Shown in pieces: positions 24,282 through 41,347 of a DNA stretch of 64,000 nucleotides. How positions within the stretch are numbered: position 1 is the stretch's first letter; every line of letters starts with the position of its first letter. This DNA comes from Methylocystaceae bacterium. GTDB lineage: Bacteria > Pseudomonadota > Alphaproteobacteria > Rhodospirillales > Terasakiellaceae. The stretch lies in contig JABXIG010000003.1 of NCBI GenBank assembly GCA_013373205.1, positions 620,001 through 684,000 on the forward strand. Direction: 5' to 3'. The notes beneath the pieces are model-generated. The model saw only the letters and a list, made by a program, of their open reading frames with translations, was not told where the DNA came from and made no database searches. The translations under genes were made by a program, and so were the position numbers.

Positions 24282-25145
24282 TTAGTCTATTTTGATTAGT
24301 TCAAACATGCGGACATATGGAATTTTTTCACCAATTTTTGTAAAGAATTTTTTGGTAAAGGGGAATTGTTTTAGAATAAATAAAATAATCCGACTTCTTT
24401 GAAGGTCATGCAAAAATTCGTAGTTCTCTTGTCTTTTTAAAACTAGGTTATGCTTATTTGCCATACGTATGATTTCTTTGGATGTACGGCGGTATCCGGA
24501 TTGGAATTTGTGAACAAATCGTTTGCGCCCAATAAGTCTAAGAATAAGGTAAATCATGTAAGTTTCGTATTTAAGGAGTACATCATGAAGTAAATATGTT
24601 AATAAATTGTCTGTGGCACCTGATGAGTCTAGTAAGAGTGTGCTATTTTTCTTTAATCCGGTTTTAACCTGAGAAAAAAAAGTATCTAATTCTTCATCGT
24701 CAAAAGTATAGATAAGGCTTAGGCATATAATGCTATCATATTCTTTTTTAAACTGATCAGTAAGAATGTTGAATCTAATGTATTCAAGGTCTGGAAACAA
24801 TGCTTTTGATTGTTTTGCCGCATTTGGAATGTTTAGATCAGAACATGTTATTTGATGGCCTTCGTCTATGAGTTTCAATTCTGTTATGGCTCGACCAGAT
24901 GCAATAGAAAAAATATTGTTTTGGTTATTTATTCGTTTTGAAATGAAAGTATGCCAAGAAATATATCTACCGTTGTAATAATATTTAAAAAATGAATTTT
25001 TATCATTGTAATGTTCTGTTGAATGGTAGCCGCCCATGATTTGTTCATGATATTCAAAAGACGATTCTTGAGTGTCGTTTGAGTTGTTTTGCTTTGAATC
25101 GCAAATATAATATTTATACCATTTTCTCATCTTGTTAGCTTTCAT
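24282..25145 (-). CDS. AT-rich class I SAM-dependent methyltransferase, antisense within the rpl-rpo cluster
   Basis: A 287-residue protein with a Rossmann methyltransferase core: NIFSIASGRAITELKLIDEG supplies a modified motif I, then ITCSDLNIPNAAKQ (motif II region with acidic residue) and DSIICLSLIYTFDDEELDTFF (motif IV/post-IV). The N-terminal 40 residues and the C-terminal ~100 (Phe/Lys/Arg-rich) are variable. Its base composition is far richer in A/T than anything nearby, Asn, Lys, Ile and Tyr are abundant, and it opposes rpoB. All this suggests lateral acquisition. Substrate unknown; surface polysaccharide or small-molecule methylation are possibilities. Confidence 0.72.
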   Translation of the reverse strand: MKANKMRKWYKYYICDSKQNNSNDTQESSFEYHEQIMGGYHSTEHYNDKNSFFKYYYNGRYISWHTFISKRINNQNNIFSIASGRAITELKLIDEGHQITCSDLNIPNAAKQSKALFPDLEYIRFNILTDQFKKEYDSIICLSLIYTFDDEELDTFFSQVKTGLKKNSTLLLDSSGATDNLLTYLLHDVLLKYETYMIYLILRLIGRKRFVHKFQSGYRRTSKEIIRMANKHNLVLKRQENYEFLHDLQRSRIILFILKQFPFTKKFFTKIGEKIPYVRMFELIKID

Positions 25146-25340
25146 TCATTTTTACGCTGAGTTTTTGTGTAAAATTAATTATATTTTATTTCTTATCAAA
25201 GTCTAGCTTGGCTTTCGTTTTGATATAAGTTTTGTATTAATGGAATTTAATTGAAACTGATAACATAAGTTAGACGTTATGGGGGCGTATTTAGAATAAT
25301 CTCTAATTTTGCAAGTTTGATTAATAGTATAAATTTGGGC

Positions 25341-25369
25341 TTTACCTTTAAATCAGATTGCCCTATAAA
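25341..25369 (+). promoter_or_regulatory. Promoter of rpoBC
   Basis: TTTACC (25341-25346), 17 bases, TATAAA (25364-25369). Lying between the antisense methyltransferase and rpoB, it would free rpoBC from the rplJL promoter. Confidence 0.6.
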
Positions 25370-25380
25370 ATCACCAATCG

Positions 25381-25417
25381 CTGGGCTGGATTGAATCGAT
25401 GATTTAATCCAGCCCGG
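25381..25417 (+). promoter_or_regulatory. Leader hairpin of rpoB mRNA
   Basis: GGGCTGGATT (25383-25392) pairs perfectly with AATCCAGCCC (25406-25415), extended by CT/GG pairs below and an inner AATC/GATT pairing in the loop. It begins about five bases after the predicted transcript start. No T-run follows, so it is not a terminator. Confidence 0.6.
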
Positions 25418-25610
25418 CTGTCTTTGTCTGTATTATGTGGAAAAAGACACCCTCCGTCCTTGACCCGGATAGGCCGTAGCCAGGCCGATAAAGTCAGGGA
25501 TTTTTTGGAGTTACCCATATCATATGGGTTGTTTGAATGGACATTTCATCAAGGTTCGGCGACCGGTGGTGGAGTGAAAGTTCAGTCACTTTATATCCTT
25601 GAGGACACTA

Positions 25611-34002
<8,392 letters not shown>

Positions 34003-34021
34003 GCTTAACGACGTTTACGTC

Positions 34022-34068
34022 AAAGAAAAAGCCGGGTAGGGCAGTTGCTCTATCCGGCTTTTTCTTTT
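34022..34068 (+). terminator. Terminator of rpoBC
   Basis: AAAAAGCCGG...CCGGCTTTTT hairpin of about 16 pairs with an AGTT loop, followed by TTTCTTTT. Confidence 0.92.
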
Positions 34069-34095
34069 GTTCTGAGGGCAGGGGAAGATTGTTAT

Positions 34096-34236
34096 TTATT
34101 CGGCTTTCTTTTCGATCCATTCCCCGGCTTTTTGCACATCTTTACCAACGCCTTCCATCGTGCTGCAGGCCGATGTTAACCCGAGCAAAGCCATGGCGAA
34201 AAACAAAGCAAATATATTTTTTGCGGTCACTTTCAT
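34096..34236 (-). CDS. Entericidin-like small lipoprotein
   Basis: 46 residues: basic start, hydrophobic signal segment, lipobox-like LTSAC with Cys24, then TMEGVGKDVQKAGEWIEKKA, the entericidin EcnA/B pattern. Predicted to be lipidated and membrane-anchored. ATG 34236 has GAGG (minus strand) nearby; the frame is open further upstream, but the signal peptide fixes this start. Entericidins are linked to envelope stress or toxin-antidote lysis, though alphaproteobacterial members are little studied. Monocistronic. Confidence 0.8.
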   Translation of the reverse strand: MKVTAKNIFALFFAMALLGLTSACSTMEGVGKDVQKAGEWIEKKAE

Positions 34237-34395
34237 TAGGTGTCCTCGTTTTATAAATGTTCTCAGTCTATAAAATGTAACCCAAATGACTGTAAAATCA
34301 AATGGCTGAGATTTATTGCGCTGCAAAACAGCCTTGCAAGCTTTTTTAAGCTCTCTATACTTTTCTAATTATTTTCTTTGTCATTAGAAAACGAA

Positions 34396-35466
34396 ATGAT
34401 TGTTGAATATGACCCTATGCTTGTCTCTTTATCCATACTGATTGCGATCAGTGCGGCCTATACGTGTTTTCATTTGGTTGACCGTCTGAGCGTTGCCCAT
34501 AGCCTGACATGGAAATTAACATTGGTTGCGGCTTCTTTTTCAATTGGCGGGGGGATTTGGGCAACGCATTTTGTCGGTATGCTGGCCTTTCAATTGCCAA
34601 TTAATGTTGCTTACGATTTTCAGGAAACACTTTTATCAGCCCTGATTGCCATTGCCTTTACGGCTTTTGCGCTTTATCTGGTGACATTTAGAATCCCAAC
34701 GTTGGCAAAGACTTTCTATTCAGCTGTCCTGATGGGGTGCGGGATTTGGATGATGCATTATATCGGAATGAATGCAATTATTGCCCAATGCATCGTTCAA
34801 TATGATCACTTATGGGCCTTTATTGCCTTGTTGATTGGCATTGCGGCCTCATTCCTTGCGCTTCATTTGGCATTGAGCGTTAAATCACGTTGGGAACAAT
34901 TGCCTGCAGCTGTGGCGATGGGCTTGGGTATTGCGAGTTTGCATTATACGGGCATGTATTCGACCGCTTTTATCGCAACTGAGGCTGTTCCCCTTAATGT
35001 CACATCAAGTATAAATGCGTCCGTAATGGCAGTGGTGATTACCTTGGCGGCGTTTGGCATATTTGGATCTACTTTTTTGTTGGCAACCCCAAGCCCGCGC
35101 GCGCCACAAGATGCAACAGAAAAGGCACAGGAACGAATAAAATTAAAGGTAAGAGCAGCTAGTCGCACCCTCTATCTTGAAGCAGAGGATATTCGGTTTA
35201 TTAAAGCGAATGGTCGTTATAGTGATGTGACGACAGAAAAAGCGACCTATCTGTGCGATTTATCTATATCAACATTGGATGATATGCTGACTCCTTATGA
35301 TTTTTTACGTGTGCATCGCAGCTATCTGGTCAATCTGGCCGAGATCGTTTCTTTTAGTCCCAATAAGGACCGAGGGGTGATTACGATGAATAGTGTCCTT
35401 GGCGGTCAGGACATCCCAATCAGTCGTGCTAAGTTAGAAACAGTTAAAAACCGCCTGTCTCTATAG
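34396..35466 (+). CDS. MHYT-domain membrane sensor fused to LytTR DNA-binding domain
   Basis: A 356-residue one-component regulator. The first ~235 residues form about seven membrane segments carrying three MHYT-type repeats: THFVGM (57-62), MHYIGM (120-125) and LHYTGM (182-187), whose His/Met residues are thought to bind a metal (copper) and sense a diatomic gas. A linker leads to a LytTR domain (248-356) with YLEAEDIRFIKANGRYSDV and FLRVHRSYLVNL. The same architecture occurs in CoxC/CoxH of CO-oxidising bacteria. ATG 34396 is chosen over TTG 34378. cowN lies 116 bases downstream, with a candidate operator in the gap. Confidence 0.88.
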   Translation: MIVEYDPMLVSLSILIAISAAYTCFHLVDRLSVAHSLTWKLTLVAASFSIGGGIWATHFVGMLAFQLPINVAYDFQETLLSALIAIAFTAFALYLVTFRIPTLAKTFYSAVLMGCGIWMMHYIGMNAIIAQCIVQYDHLWAFIALLIGIAASFLALHLALSVKSRWEQLPAAVAMGLGIASLHYTGMYSTAFIATEAVPLNVTSSINASVMAVVITLAAFGIFGSTFLLATPSPRAPQDATEKAQERIKLKVRAASRTLYLEAEDIRFIKANGRYSDVTTEKATYLCDLSISTLDDMLTPYDFLRVHRSYLVNLAEIVSFSPNKDRGVITMNSVLGGQDIPISRAKLETVKNRLSL

Positions 35467-35478
35467 ATTTTGAATGAT

Positions 35479-35509
35479 TGACACTGGTGATGCATGAATG
35501 ACATTGGTG
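35479..35509 (+). promoter_or_regulatory. Direct repeat upstream of cowN, candidate LytTR operator
   Basis: TGACACTGGTG (35479-35489) and TGACATTGGTG (35499-35509) differ at one base and start 20 bp apart, i.e. same face of the helix after two turns. LytTR proteins typically bind such tandem direct repeats. A TATAAA at 35545-35550 could be the cowN -10; the matching -35 position is poor, as expected for an activated promoter. Confidence 0.55.
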
Positions 35510-35582
35510 CCAAAACACTTAAAACCATAAAAAAATAATGGAAATATAAAGTTGAATTAATCAAGGCTGAAAGGTGAGAAAA

Positions 35583-35882
35583 ATGGTTGAAAGTTGTTCT
35601 GTTGTAGATCGATATGTCAGTTTCGAAGGCATCGAATGTGATAAAAATGCTGAAATTCTGATGGAGTATGTTGAACGCCTGGCAACGGGTCCAGCGAAAG
35701 AGAACAAATATTGGCAATTTTTCATGACCAAGATTGAAAAAAGCCGTGCTGGTGATACCGGGGTGGGCGATGCCTTGTTCCTTGTTCATGCCAATATCAA
35801 TGTAATCCGTGAGCTTTTTGAAGAATATGAAGACGACGTGGCATTAGAGTTGCTTGAAAAAGTCGAAATGGAATGTTGTTAA
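35583..35882 (+). CDS. cowN: CowN, N2-fixation sustaining protein
   Basis: A 99-residue protein with the CowN pattern: DRYVSFEGIECDKNAEIL near the start, KYWQFFMTKIEK in the middle, ALFLVHANINVIRELFE, and the terminal ECC. CowN is known to let nitrogenase work in the presence of carbon monoxide. ATG 35583 is preceded by GAAAGGTGAG. No nif genes lie in this window, so nitrogenase must be elsewhere if present. The adjacent MHYT-LytTR gene is a strong candidate regulator; the following DUF1640 gene may be co-transcribed. Confidence 0.88.
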   Translation: MVESCSVVDRYVSFEGIECDKNAEILMEYVERLATGPAKENKYWQFFMTKIEKSRAGDTGVGDALFLVHANINVIRELFEEYEDDVALELLEKVEMECC

Positions 35883-35949
35883 AGCAAAAAAATCTTCAAA
35901 GCCTTTCATAGTCGTTGGGACTATATTATATTGTGAAGGAACATTGAGG

Positions 35950-36210
35950 ATGACGGCTTTGATTTTTGATACGCATGTATTTGTAAAAAGGTTGGTCAGT
36001 GCAGGAATGCCGGAAGCACAAGCTGAAGTGCTGGCCGAAGAACAGACCCGTTTAATAGATGAACAACTGGCGACAAAGCAGGATTTGAAGCAGTTAGAAC
36101 TTACAATGCGGACGGAATTAAAACAGATCGAACAGTCGATTACCATCCGTACAGGGGCTATGATTTTAGCCCTTGGTGGCTTTCTCGCAGGAATTAAGTT
36201 TTTTGCCTGA
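35950..36210 (+). CDS. DUF1640-like coiled-coil protein with C-terminal membrane segment
   Basis: 86 residues from ATG 35950 (GAGG three bases upstream): FDTHVFVKRLVSAGMPEAQAE, then a coiled coil (EEQTRLIDEQLATKQDLKQLE) and a final hydrophobic helix (AMILALGGFLAGIKFF). This is the compact bacterial DUF1640/CCDC90-like layout; function unknown. It starts 67 bases after cowN with no terminator between. The str operon promoter lies immediately downstream. Confidence 0.75.
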   Translation: MTALIFDTHVFVKRLVSAGMPEAQAEVLAEEQTRLIDEQLATKQDLKQLELTMRTELKQIEQSITIRTGAMILALGGFLAGIKFFA

Positions 36211-36220
36211 TCAGTTTGTC

Positions 36221-36248
36221 TTGACAAAATCTGAAATATCCATAGTAT
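36221..36248 (+). promoter_or_regulatory. Promoter of the str operon
   Basis: Perfect TTGACA (36221-36226), 16 bases, TAGTAT (36243-36248). A leader of about 180 bases precedes rpsL and contains an AACGTTATA/TATAACGTT inverted repeat (about 36323 and 36401). Confidence 0.65.
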
Positions 36249-36437
36249 GCGCGCCCTATTGAGTAGTGGATTCTGCCCTCTTTATTTTAATAAATTTTGC
36301 AGATTTCACATTGTTGTAACAGGAACGTTATAGCATCCGCGAAATTCTACTGACGCTAAGGTTCATTCCGGAACGTTGGGTTTTTATGTTTTAAGCGCGT
36401 TATAACGTTGCGAGTGTGTCAAGGAACATACTGCATT

Positions 36438-36809
36438 ATGCCTACTATTAACCAACTGATCCGCAAGCCGCGTAAGCCGAAACCAGTTCGTAACATGGTT
36501 CCCGCTATGGAAGCTTGCCCGCAAAAGCGTGGTGTTTGTACCCGCGTTTATACAACGACACCGAAGAAACCGAACTCAGCTTTGCGTAAAGTTGCTCGTG
36601 TTCGTTTGACCAACGGTTTCGAAGTAACATCTTACATCCCTGGTGAAGGCCATAACTTGCAAGAGCACTCTGTCGTGATGATCCGCGGCGGCCGTGTAAA
36701 AGATTTGCCTGGTGTTCGTTACCACATCATCCGTGGTGTTCTCGATACACAAGGTCTGCAAGATCGTCGTCAACGTCGTTCGCACTACGGTGCGAAGCGT
36801 CCGAAATAA
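36438..36809 (+). CDS. rpsL: 30S ribosomal protein S12
   Basis: 123 residues; accuracy-centre protein of the 30S subunit. Conserved [18 protein letters not shown] and [13 protein letters not shown] are intact, with wild-type lysines at the two streptomycin-resistance positions. ATG 36438 begins [12 protein letters not shown]. First gene of the str operon. Confidence 0.98.
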   Translation: MPTINQLIRKPRKPKPVRNMVPAMEACPQKRGVCTRVYTTTPKKPNSALRKVARVRLTNGFEVTSYIPGEGHNLQEHSVVMIRGGRVKDLPGVRYHIIRGVLDTQGLQDRRQRRSHYGAKRPK

Positions 36810-36818
36810 GGGGATTAG

Positions 36819-37292
<474 letters not shown>

Positions 37293-37307
37293 GATCGGAT
37301 ATCCTAA

Positions 37308-39395
37308 ATGGCTGATAAATATCCTTTGGAGAAGTATCGTAATATCGGCATCATGGCACACATTGATGCAGGTAAAACGACAACTACCGAACGTATTCTT
37401 TACTACACTGGTAAATCTTATAAGATTGGTGAAGTACACGACGGTAATGCGACCATGGACTGGATGGAGCAAGAGCAAGAGCGTGGTATTACTATTACCT
37501 CTGCTGCGACAACCACCTTTTGGCGCGATCACCGTGTAAACATCATTGATACACCGGGTCACGTTGACTTCACAATTGAAGTTGAACGTTCCTTGCGTGT
37601 ACTTGATGGTGCTGTTTGTGTATTTGACTCCGTTGCTGGTGTTGAACCTCAATCTGAAACTGTATGGCGTCAAGCTGACAAATACCACGTACCGCGTATG
37701 TGTTTTGTCAACAAGATGGACCGTATGGGTGCTGACTTCTACCGTTGTGTAGACATGATTGTTGATCGTCTTGGCGCTGTGCCGCTGGTTACTCAGTTGC
37801 CGATCGGCTCTGAAGCTGACTATGCGGGTCACGTTGACCTGATCAAAATGCAAGCTGTTGTCTGGAATGGTGAAGAACTCGGTGCGCACTTCGAATACAC
37901 CGATATCCCTGCTGATCTGGCTGACAAAGCTGCTGAATATCGTGAAAAGCTTGTTGAGACTGCTGTTGAGCAAGACGACGACGCGATGGAAGCATACCTT
38001 GAAGGTACTGAACCAGATGAAGCGACTTTGATTGCTTGTATCCGTAAAGGGACTATCGGTCTGGCGTTTGTTCCTGTTCTTTGTGGTACTGCCTTTAAAA
38101 ACAAAGGTGTTCAACCACTTCTTGACGCTGTAATTGACTATATGCCGGCACCGACCGACATTGCGCCGATTAAAGGTGTTGATGCCAAAGACGAAGAAAA
38201 AGAGATCACGCGTCCTAACTCTGAAGACGCACCGTTCTCTGCTCTCGCCTTTAAAATCATGAACGACCCGTTCGTAGGTTCTTTGACATTTGCCCGTATT
38301 TATTCCGGTACTTTGGAAGCCGGTTCTTACGTGACAAACACAGTTAAAGGCAAAAAAGAACGTATCGGCCGTATGTTGTTGATGCATTCTGCCGAACGTG
38401 AAGAAATCAAAGAAGCATCTGCTGGTGACATCGTTGCTTTGGTTGGTTTGAAAGACACAACAACCGGTGACACGCTTTGTGCCAACGATAGCCAAGTTAT
38501 CTTGGAACGTATGGAATTCCCAGAGCCGGTTATCGAAGTTGCTGTTGAGCCGAAAACCAAAGCCGACCAAGAGAAAATGGGCGTTGCCCTGGCTCGCTTG
38601 GCAGCAGAGGATCCGTCATTCCGCGTCACGACCGATCACGAAACTGGTCAGACTGTAATCGCCGGTATGGGCGAATTGCATCTGGACATTCTCGTTGACC
38701 GTATGAAGCGTGAATTCAAAGTTGAAGCAAACGTAGGTGCACCGCAAGTGGCCTACCGTGAAGCCTTCGGCAAAGAAGTCGAAATCGACTATACCCACAA
38801 GAAACAATCTGGTGGTTCTGGTCAGTACGCTCGCGTACAAATTCGCTTTACGCCGATGGATAGCAATGCTGAAACCAACTTTGAATTTAAGAGCTCCATC
38901 GTTGGTGGTAACGTACCAAAAGAATATGTCCCGGGTGTTGAAAAAGGCCTGAACACTTCTATGGAAACTGGCTCTATCGCTGGCTTCCCGGTTGTGGGTC
39001 TACAAGCCGAGCTGTTTGATGGTGCATACCACGACGTTGACTCTTCTGTTCTTGCCTTCGAAATTGCAGCCCGCGCTGCTTTCCGCGAAGGTATGAAACA
39101 ATCTTCCCCGAAACTGCTTGAGCCGATGATGAAGGTTGAAGTTGTGACGCCGGAAGAATACATGGGTGACATTATTGGTGACTTGAACTCACGCCGTGGT
39201 CAAGTTTCCTCTATGGACCAACGTGGTATTGCACGTGTTGTAAACGCCGACGTTCCGCTGGCCAACATGTTTGGTTATGTGAACAACCTGCGCTCCCTGT
39301 CACAAGGTCGTGCACAGTTCACAATGCAGTTCGATCACTACTCTGAAGTGCCGAACAACGTCGCTCAAGAAATCAAAGAAAAGTTAGCTGGTTAA
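37308..39395 (+). CDS. fusA: Elongation factor G
   Basis: 695 residues. The GTPase P-loop is [20 protein letters not shown]3 is DTPGHVDF, G4 NKMD. Domains II-V follow with normal length. It drives tRNA-mRNA translocation. It sits between rpsG and tuf as in the classical str operon. Confidence 0.98.
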   Translation: MADKYPLEKYRNIGIMAHIDAGKTTTTERILYYTGKSYKIGEVHDGNATMDWMEQEQERGITITSAATTTFWRDHRVNIIDTPGHVDFTIEVERSLRVLDGAVCVFDSVAGVEPQSETVWRQADKYHVPRMCFVNKMDRMGADFYRCVDMIVDRLGAVPLVTQLPIGSEADYAGHVDLIKMQAVVWNGEELGAHFEYTDIPADLADKAAEYREKLVETAVEQDDDAMEAYLEGTEPDEATLIACIRKGTIGLAFVPVLCGTAFKNKGVQPLLDAVIDYMPAPTDIAPIKGVDAKDEEKEITRPNSEDAPFSALAFKIMNDPFVGSLTFARIYSGTLEAGSYVTNTVKGKKERIGRMLLMHSAEREEIKEASAGDIVALVGLKDTTTGDTLCANDSQVILERMEFPEPVIEVAVEPKTKADQEKMGVALARLAAEDPSFRVTTDHETGQTVIAGMGELHLDILVDRMKREFKVEANVGAPQVAYREAFGKEVEIDYTHKKQSGGSGQYARVQIRFTPMDSNAETNFEFKSSIVGGNVPKEYVPGVEKGLNTSMETGSIAGFPVVGLQAELFDGAYHDVDSSVLAFEIAARAAFREGMKQSSPKLLEPMMKVEVVTPEEYMGDIIGDLNSRRGQVSSMDQRGIARVVNADVPLANMFGYVNNLRSLSQGRAQFTMQFDHYSEVPNNVAQEIKEKLAG

Positions 39396-39434
39396 CCCAG
39401 ATAACACTGTATATTAAATTGGAGTTACTTAGTA

Positions 39435-40619
39435 ATGTCTAAAGAAAAATTTGACCGTTCCAAACCGCACTGTAACATCGGTACTGTCGGTCACGTTGAC
39501 CATGGTAAAACAACCCTGACTGCTGCGATCACTAAAGTTCTTGCTGAGACTGGTGGTGGTGAAGCTGTTGATTTTGCAAACATCGATAAAGCCCCTGAAG
39601 AACGTGAGCGCGGTATCACAATTTCTACAGCACACGTAGAATATGAAACTGAAGCACGTCACTACGCACACGTAGACTGCCCAGGCCACGCTGACTATGT
39701 TAAAAACATGATCACTGGTGCGGCTCAAATGGACGGTGGTATCCTGGTTGTAAACGCAGCGGATGGCCCCATGCCACAAACTCGTGAGCACATCCTGTTG
39801 GCTCGCCAAGTAGGTGTTCCGGCTCTGGTTGTTTTCTTGAACAAAGTTGACCAAGTTGACGACGAAGAACTTCTGGAACTGGTTGAAATGGAAATCACTG
39901 AACTTCTCGAAAGCTATGGCTTCGAAGATGTTCCGATCATTGCTGGTTCTGCTTTGGCTGCACTTGAAGGTCGTGACGACAACATCGGTAAAGAAAAAAT
40001 TCTTGAGCTGATGAAAGCTGTTGACGAACACATCCCGCAGCCTGAAGTTGACACAGACAAGCCGTTCCTGATGCCGATCGAGGACGTGTTCTCTATCTCC
40101 GGTCGTGGTACTGTTGTAACTGGTCGTATCGAAACTGGTATCACTGTTGTTGGTGCTGAGGTTGAAGTTGTTGGTCTTCGCGACACACAAAAAACCACAG
40201 TTACTGGTATCGAAATGTTCCGCAAACTTCTTGATGAAGCGAAAGCTGGTGACAACGCTGGTGTTCTGCTGCGTGGTCTGAAGCGTGATGACGTTGAGCG
40301 TGGTCAAGTTTTGGCTGCACCTGGTTCTATCACTCCTCACAAGAAATTCACTTGCGAAGTGTACATTCTGACTAAAGAAGAAGGTGGCCGTCACACACCT
40401 TTCTTTGCGAACTACCGTCCGCAGTTCTACTTCCGTACAACTGACGTAACTGGTTCCATCACTTTGCCTGAAGGCACTGAAATGGTAATGCCAGGCGATA
40501 ACGTCAAATTGACTGTTGAACTGCTGGGTGCGATTGCGATGGACGAAGGTCTGCGTTTCGCGATCCGTGAAGGTGGTCGTACAGTTGGTTCTGGTGTGGT
40601 TGCATCCATCGAAGACTAA
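39435..40619 (+). CDS. tuf: Elongation factor Tu
   Basis: 394 residues: P-loop [11 protein letters not shown]3 [13 protein letters not shown]4 NKVD, and the C-terminal beta barrels with the kirromycin/tRNA face. Only tuf copy in the window. A GAAA-tetraloop terminator follows at 40669. Confidence 0.98.
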   Translation: MSKEKFDRSKPHCNIGTVGHVDHGKTTLTAAITKVLAETGGGEAVDFANIDKAPEERERGITISTAHVEYETEARHYAHVDCPGHADYVKNMITGAAQMDGGILVVNAADGPMPQTREHILLARQVGVPALVVFLNKVDQVDDEELLELVEMEITELLESYGFEDVPIIAGSALAALEGRDDNIGKEKILELMKAVDEHIPQPEVDTDKPFLMPIEDVFSISGRGTVVTGRIETGITVVGAEVEVVGLRDTQKTTVTGIEMFRKLLDEAKAGDNAGVLLRGLKRDDVERGQVLAAPGSITPHKKFTCEVYILTKEEGGRHTPFFANYRPQFYFRTTDVTGSITLPEGTEMVMPGDNVKLTVELLGAIAMDEGLRFAIREGGRTVGSGVVASIED

Positions 40620-40628
40620 GACACATTG

Positions 40629-40657
40629 TGTCATCCTGGACTTGATCCGGGATCTGG
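40629..40657. repeat. REP-like palindrome 1
   Basis: ATCCTGGA/TCCGGGAT stem with CTTGA loop, within TGTCATCCTGGACTTGATCC and its continuation. It matches the kind of dispersed extragenic palindrome common in alphaproteobacterial genomes; copy number cannot be seen from one window. Confidence 0.5.
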
Positions 40658-40668
40658 TTAAGAAAAAG

Positions 40669-40697
40669 CCTCCATCCGAAAGGGTGGGGGTTTTTTT
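40669..40697 (+). terminator. Terminator of the str operon
   Basis: CCTCCATCC/GGGTGGGGG nine-pair stem closed by a GAAA tetraloop and followed by seven T. Confidence 0.85.
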
Positions 40698-40714
40698 GTT
40701 TTTCTGTGAAAGAA

Positions 40715-40768
40715 GGAATCTCTTTGGAGTACGATTTAATGTTATAGAGATTCCTGCTTTCGCAGGAA
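40715..40768. repeat. REP-like palindrome 2 with nested inverted repeats
   Basis: GGAATCTCT (40715-40723) pairs with AGAGATTCC (40746-40754), and TTCCTGC/GCAGGAA (40752-40768) forms a second tight hairpin sharing bases, so two folds exclude each other. The second half is of the CCTGCTTTCGCAGG type often seen as dispersed repeats. Confidence 0.5.
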
Positions 40769-40876
40769 AACAGAATGCTGTTGTTCTAGAATGGGGGAGG
40801 CTGTTAAGGTGCACTATCTTCGTAACCGCAGAATTATGCGGATCACAGCCTGCTTAAAAAAAGAGTCATTTTTCCC

Positions 40877-40905
40877 TTGCATCGCTAGGTCTGTTTCCGT
40901 ATAAA
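40877..40905 (+). promoter_or_regulatory. Promoter of the S10 operon
   Basis: TTGCAT (40877-40882), 17 bases, TATAAA (40900-40905). The ~115-base leader that follows has a CCCCATTTAAGGGG hairpin and could be an r-protein (L4-type) control site; this is inference. Confidence 0.65.
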
Positions 40906-41025
40906 CCCGTCATTCGCTCTTTCACCCCATTTAAGGGGATGAGTACTTCGGCGTTCCATATTCCCCTTAAAAGGATAGGAAATTGTCGAGGTTTTTTTGT
41001 TGTCTGGTTTAGGTAATTAACTCCT

Positions 41026-41334
41026 ATGGAACACCAAAATATTCGCATTCGTCTGAAGGCATTCGATCACCGCGTACTGGATCAGTCCGCTAAAGAGATC
41101 GTAAACACTGCTAAACGGACTGGTGCACAGGTAAAGGGTCCTATCCCTCTACCTACTCGTATTGAGCGTTTCACAATTCTGCGTTCTCCTCACGTAAACA
41201 AGAAATCACGTGAGCAGTTCGAAACTCGTACCCACAAACGTCTTTTGGACATTGTGGATCCGACACCGCAGACTGTGGATGCGCTTATGAAGCTGGACCT
41301 CGCGTCCGGCGTTGATGTTGAAATTAAGCTTTAA
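41026..41334 (+). CDS. rpsJ: 30S ribosomal protein S10
   Basis: 102 residues, [21 protein letters not shown] at the start and [16 protein letters not shown] later. 30S head protein and NusE in transcription antitermination. First gene of the S10 operon. Confidence 0.98.
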   Translation: MEHQNIRIRLKAFDHRVLDQSAKEIVNTAKRTGAQVKGPIPLPTRIERFTILRSPHVNKKSREQFETRTHKRLLDIVDPTPQTVDALMKLDLASGVDVEIKL

Positions 41335-41347
41335 AGGATTAGGGCAG

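Larger units (their letters stand above)
25146..25610 (+). promoter_or_regulatory. Gene-free upstream and leader region of rpoB
   Basis: The left ~200 bases are AT-rich and featureless. The right part holds a promoter (25341-25369), a long hairpin (25381-25417), a CCTTGAC/GTCAGGG branched structure followed by six T (25458-25506) and a perfect ACCCATAT-C-ATATGGGT palindrome (25513-25529). The order suggests a structured, possibly attenuated or RNase III-processed rpoBC leader. No ORF is supported. Confidence 0.6.
40620..41025 (+). other. 406-base gap between tuf and rpsJ
   Basis: No ORF. In order it holds a REP-like hairpin (40629-40657), the tuf terminator (40669-40697), a second REP-like structure (40715-40768), the S10 promoter (40877-40905), and a leader with a CCCC/GGGG hairpin (40925-40938). 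The gap splits str from S10. Confidence 0.7.

Noticed and set aside
39429-40814. Long antisense reading frame opposite tuf (461 codons)
   Set aside because: It is a mirror of strongly biased codon use in a highly expressed gene; composition (Thr, Phe, Asn, Val runs) is not protein-like and no motif is visible. The same holds for long antisense frames opposite rpoC (31825-33192) and fusA (37275-38570).
40620-41025. Coding gene in the tuf-rpsJ gap
   Set aside because: Frames through it cross terminators and REP-like palindromes and have no SD or family resemblance.
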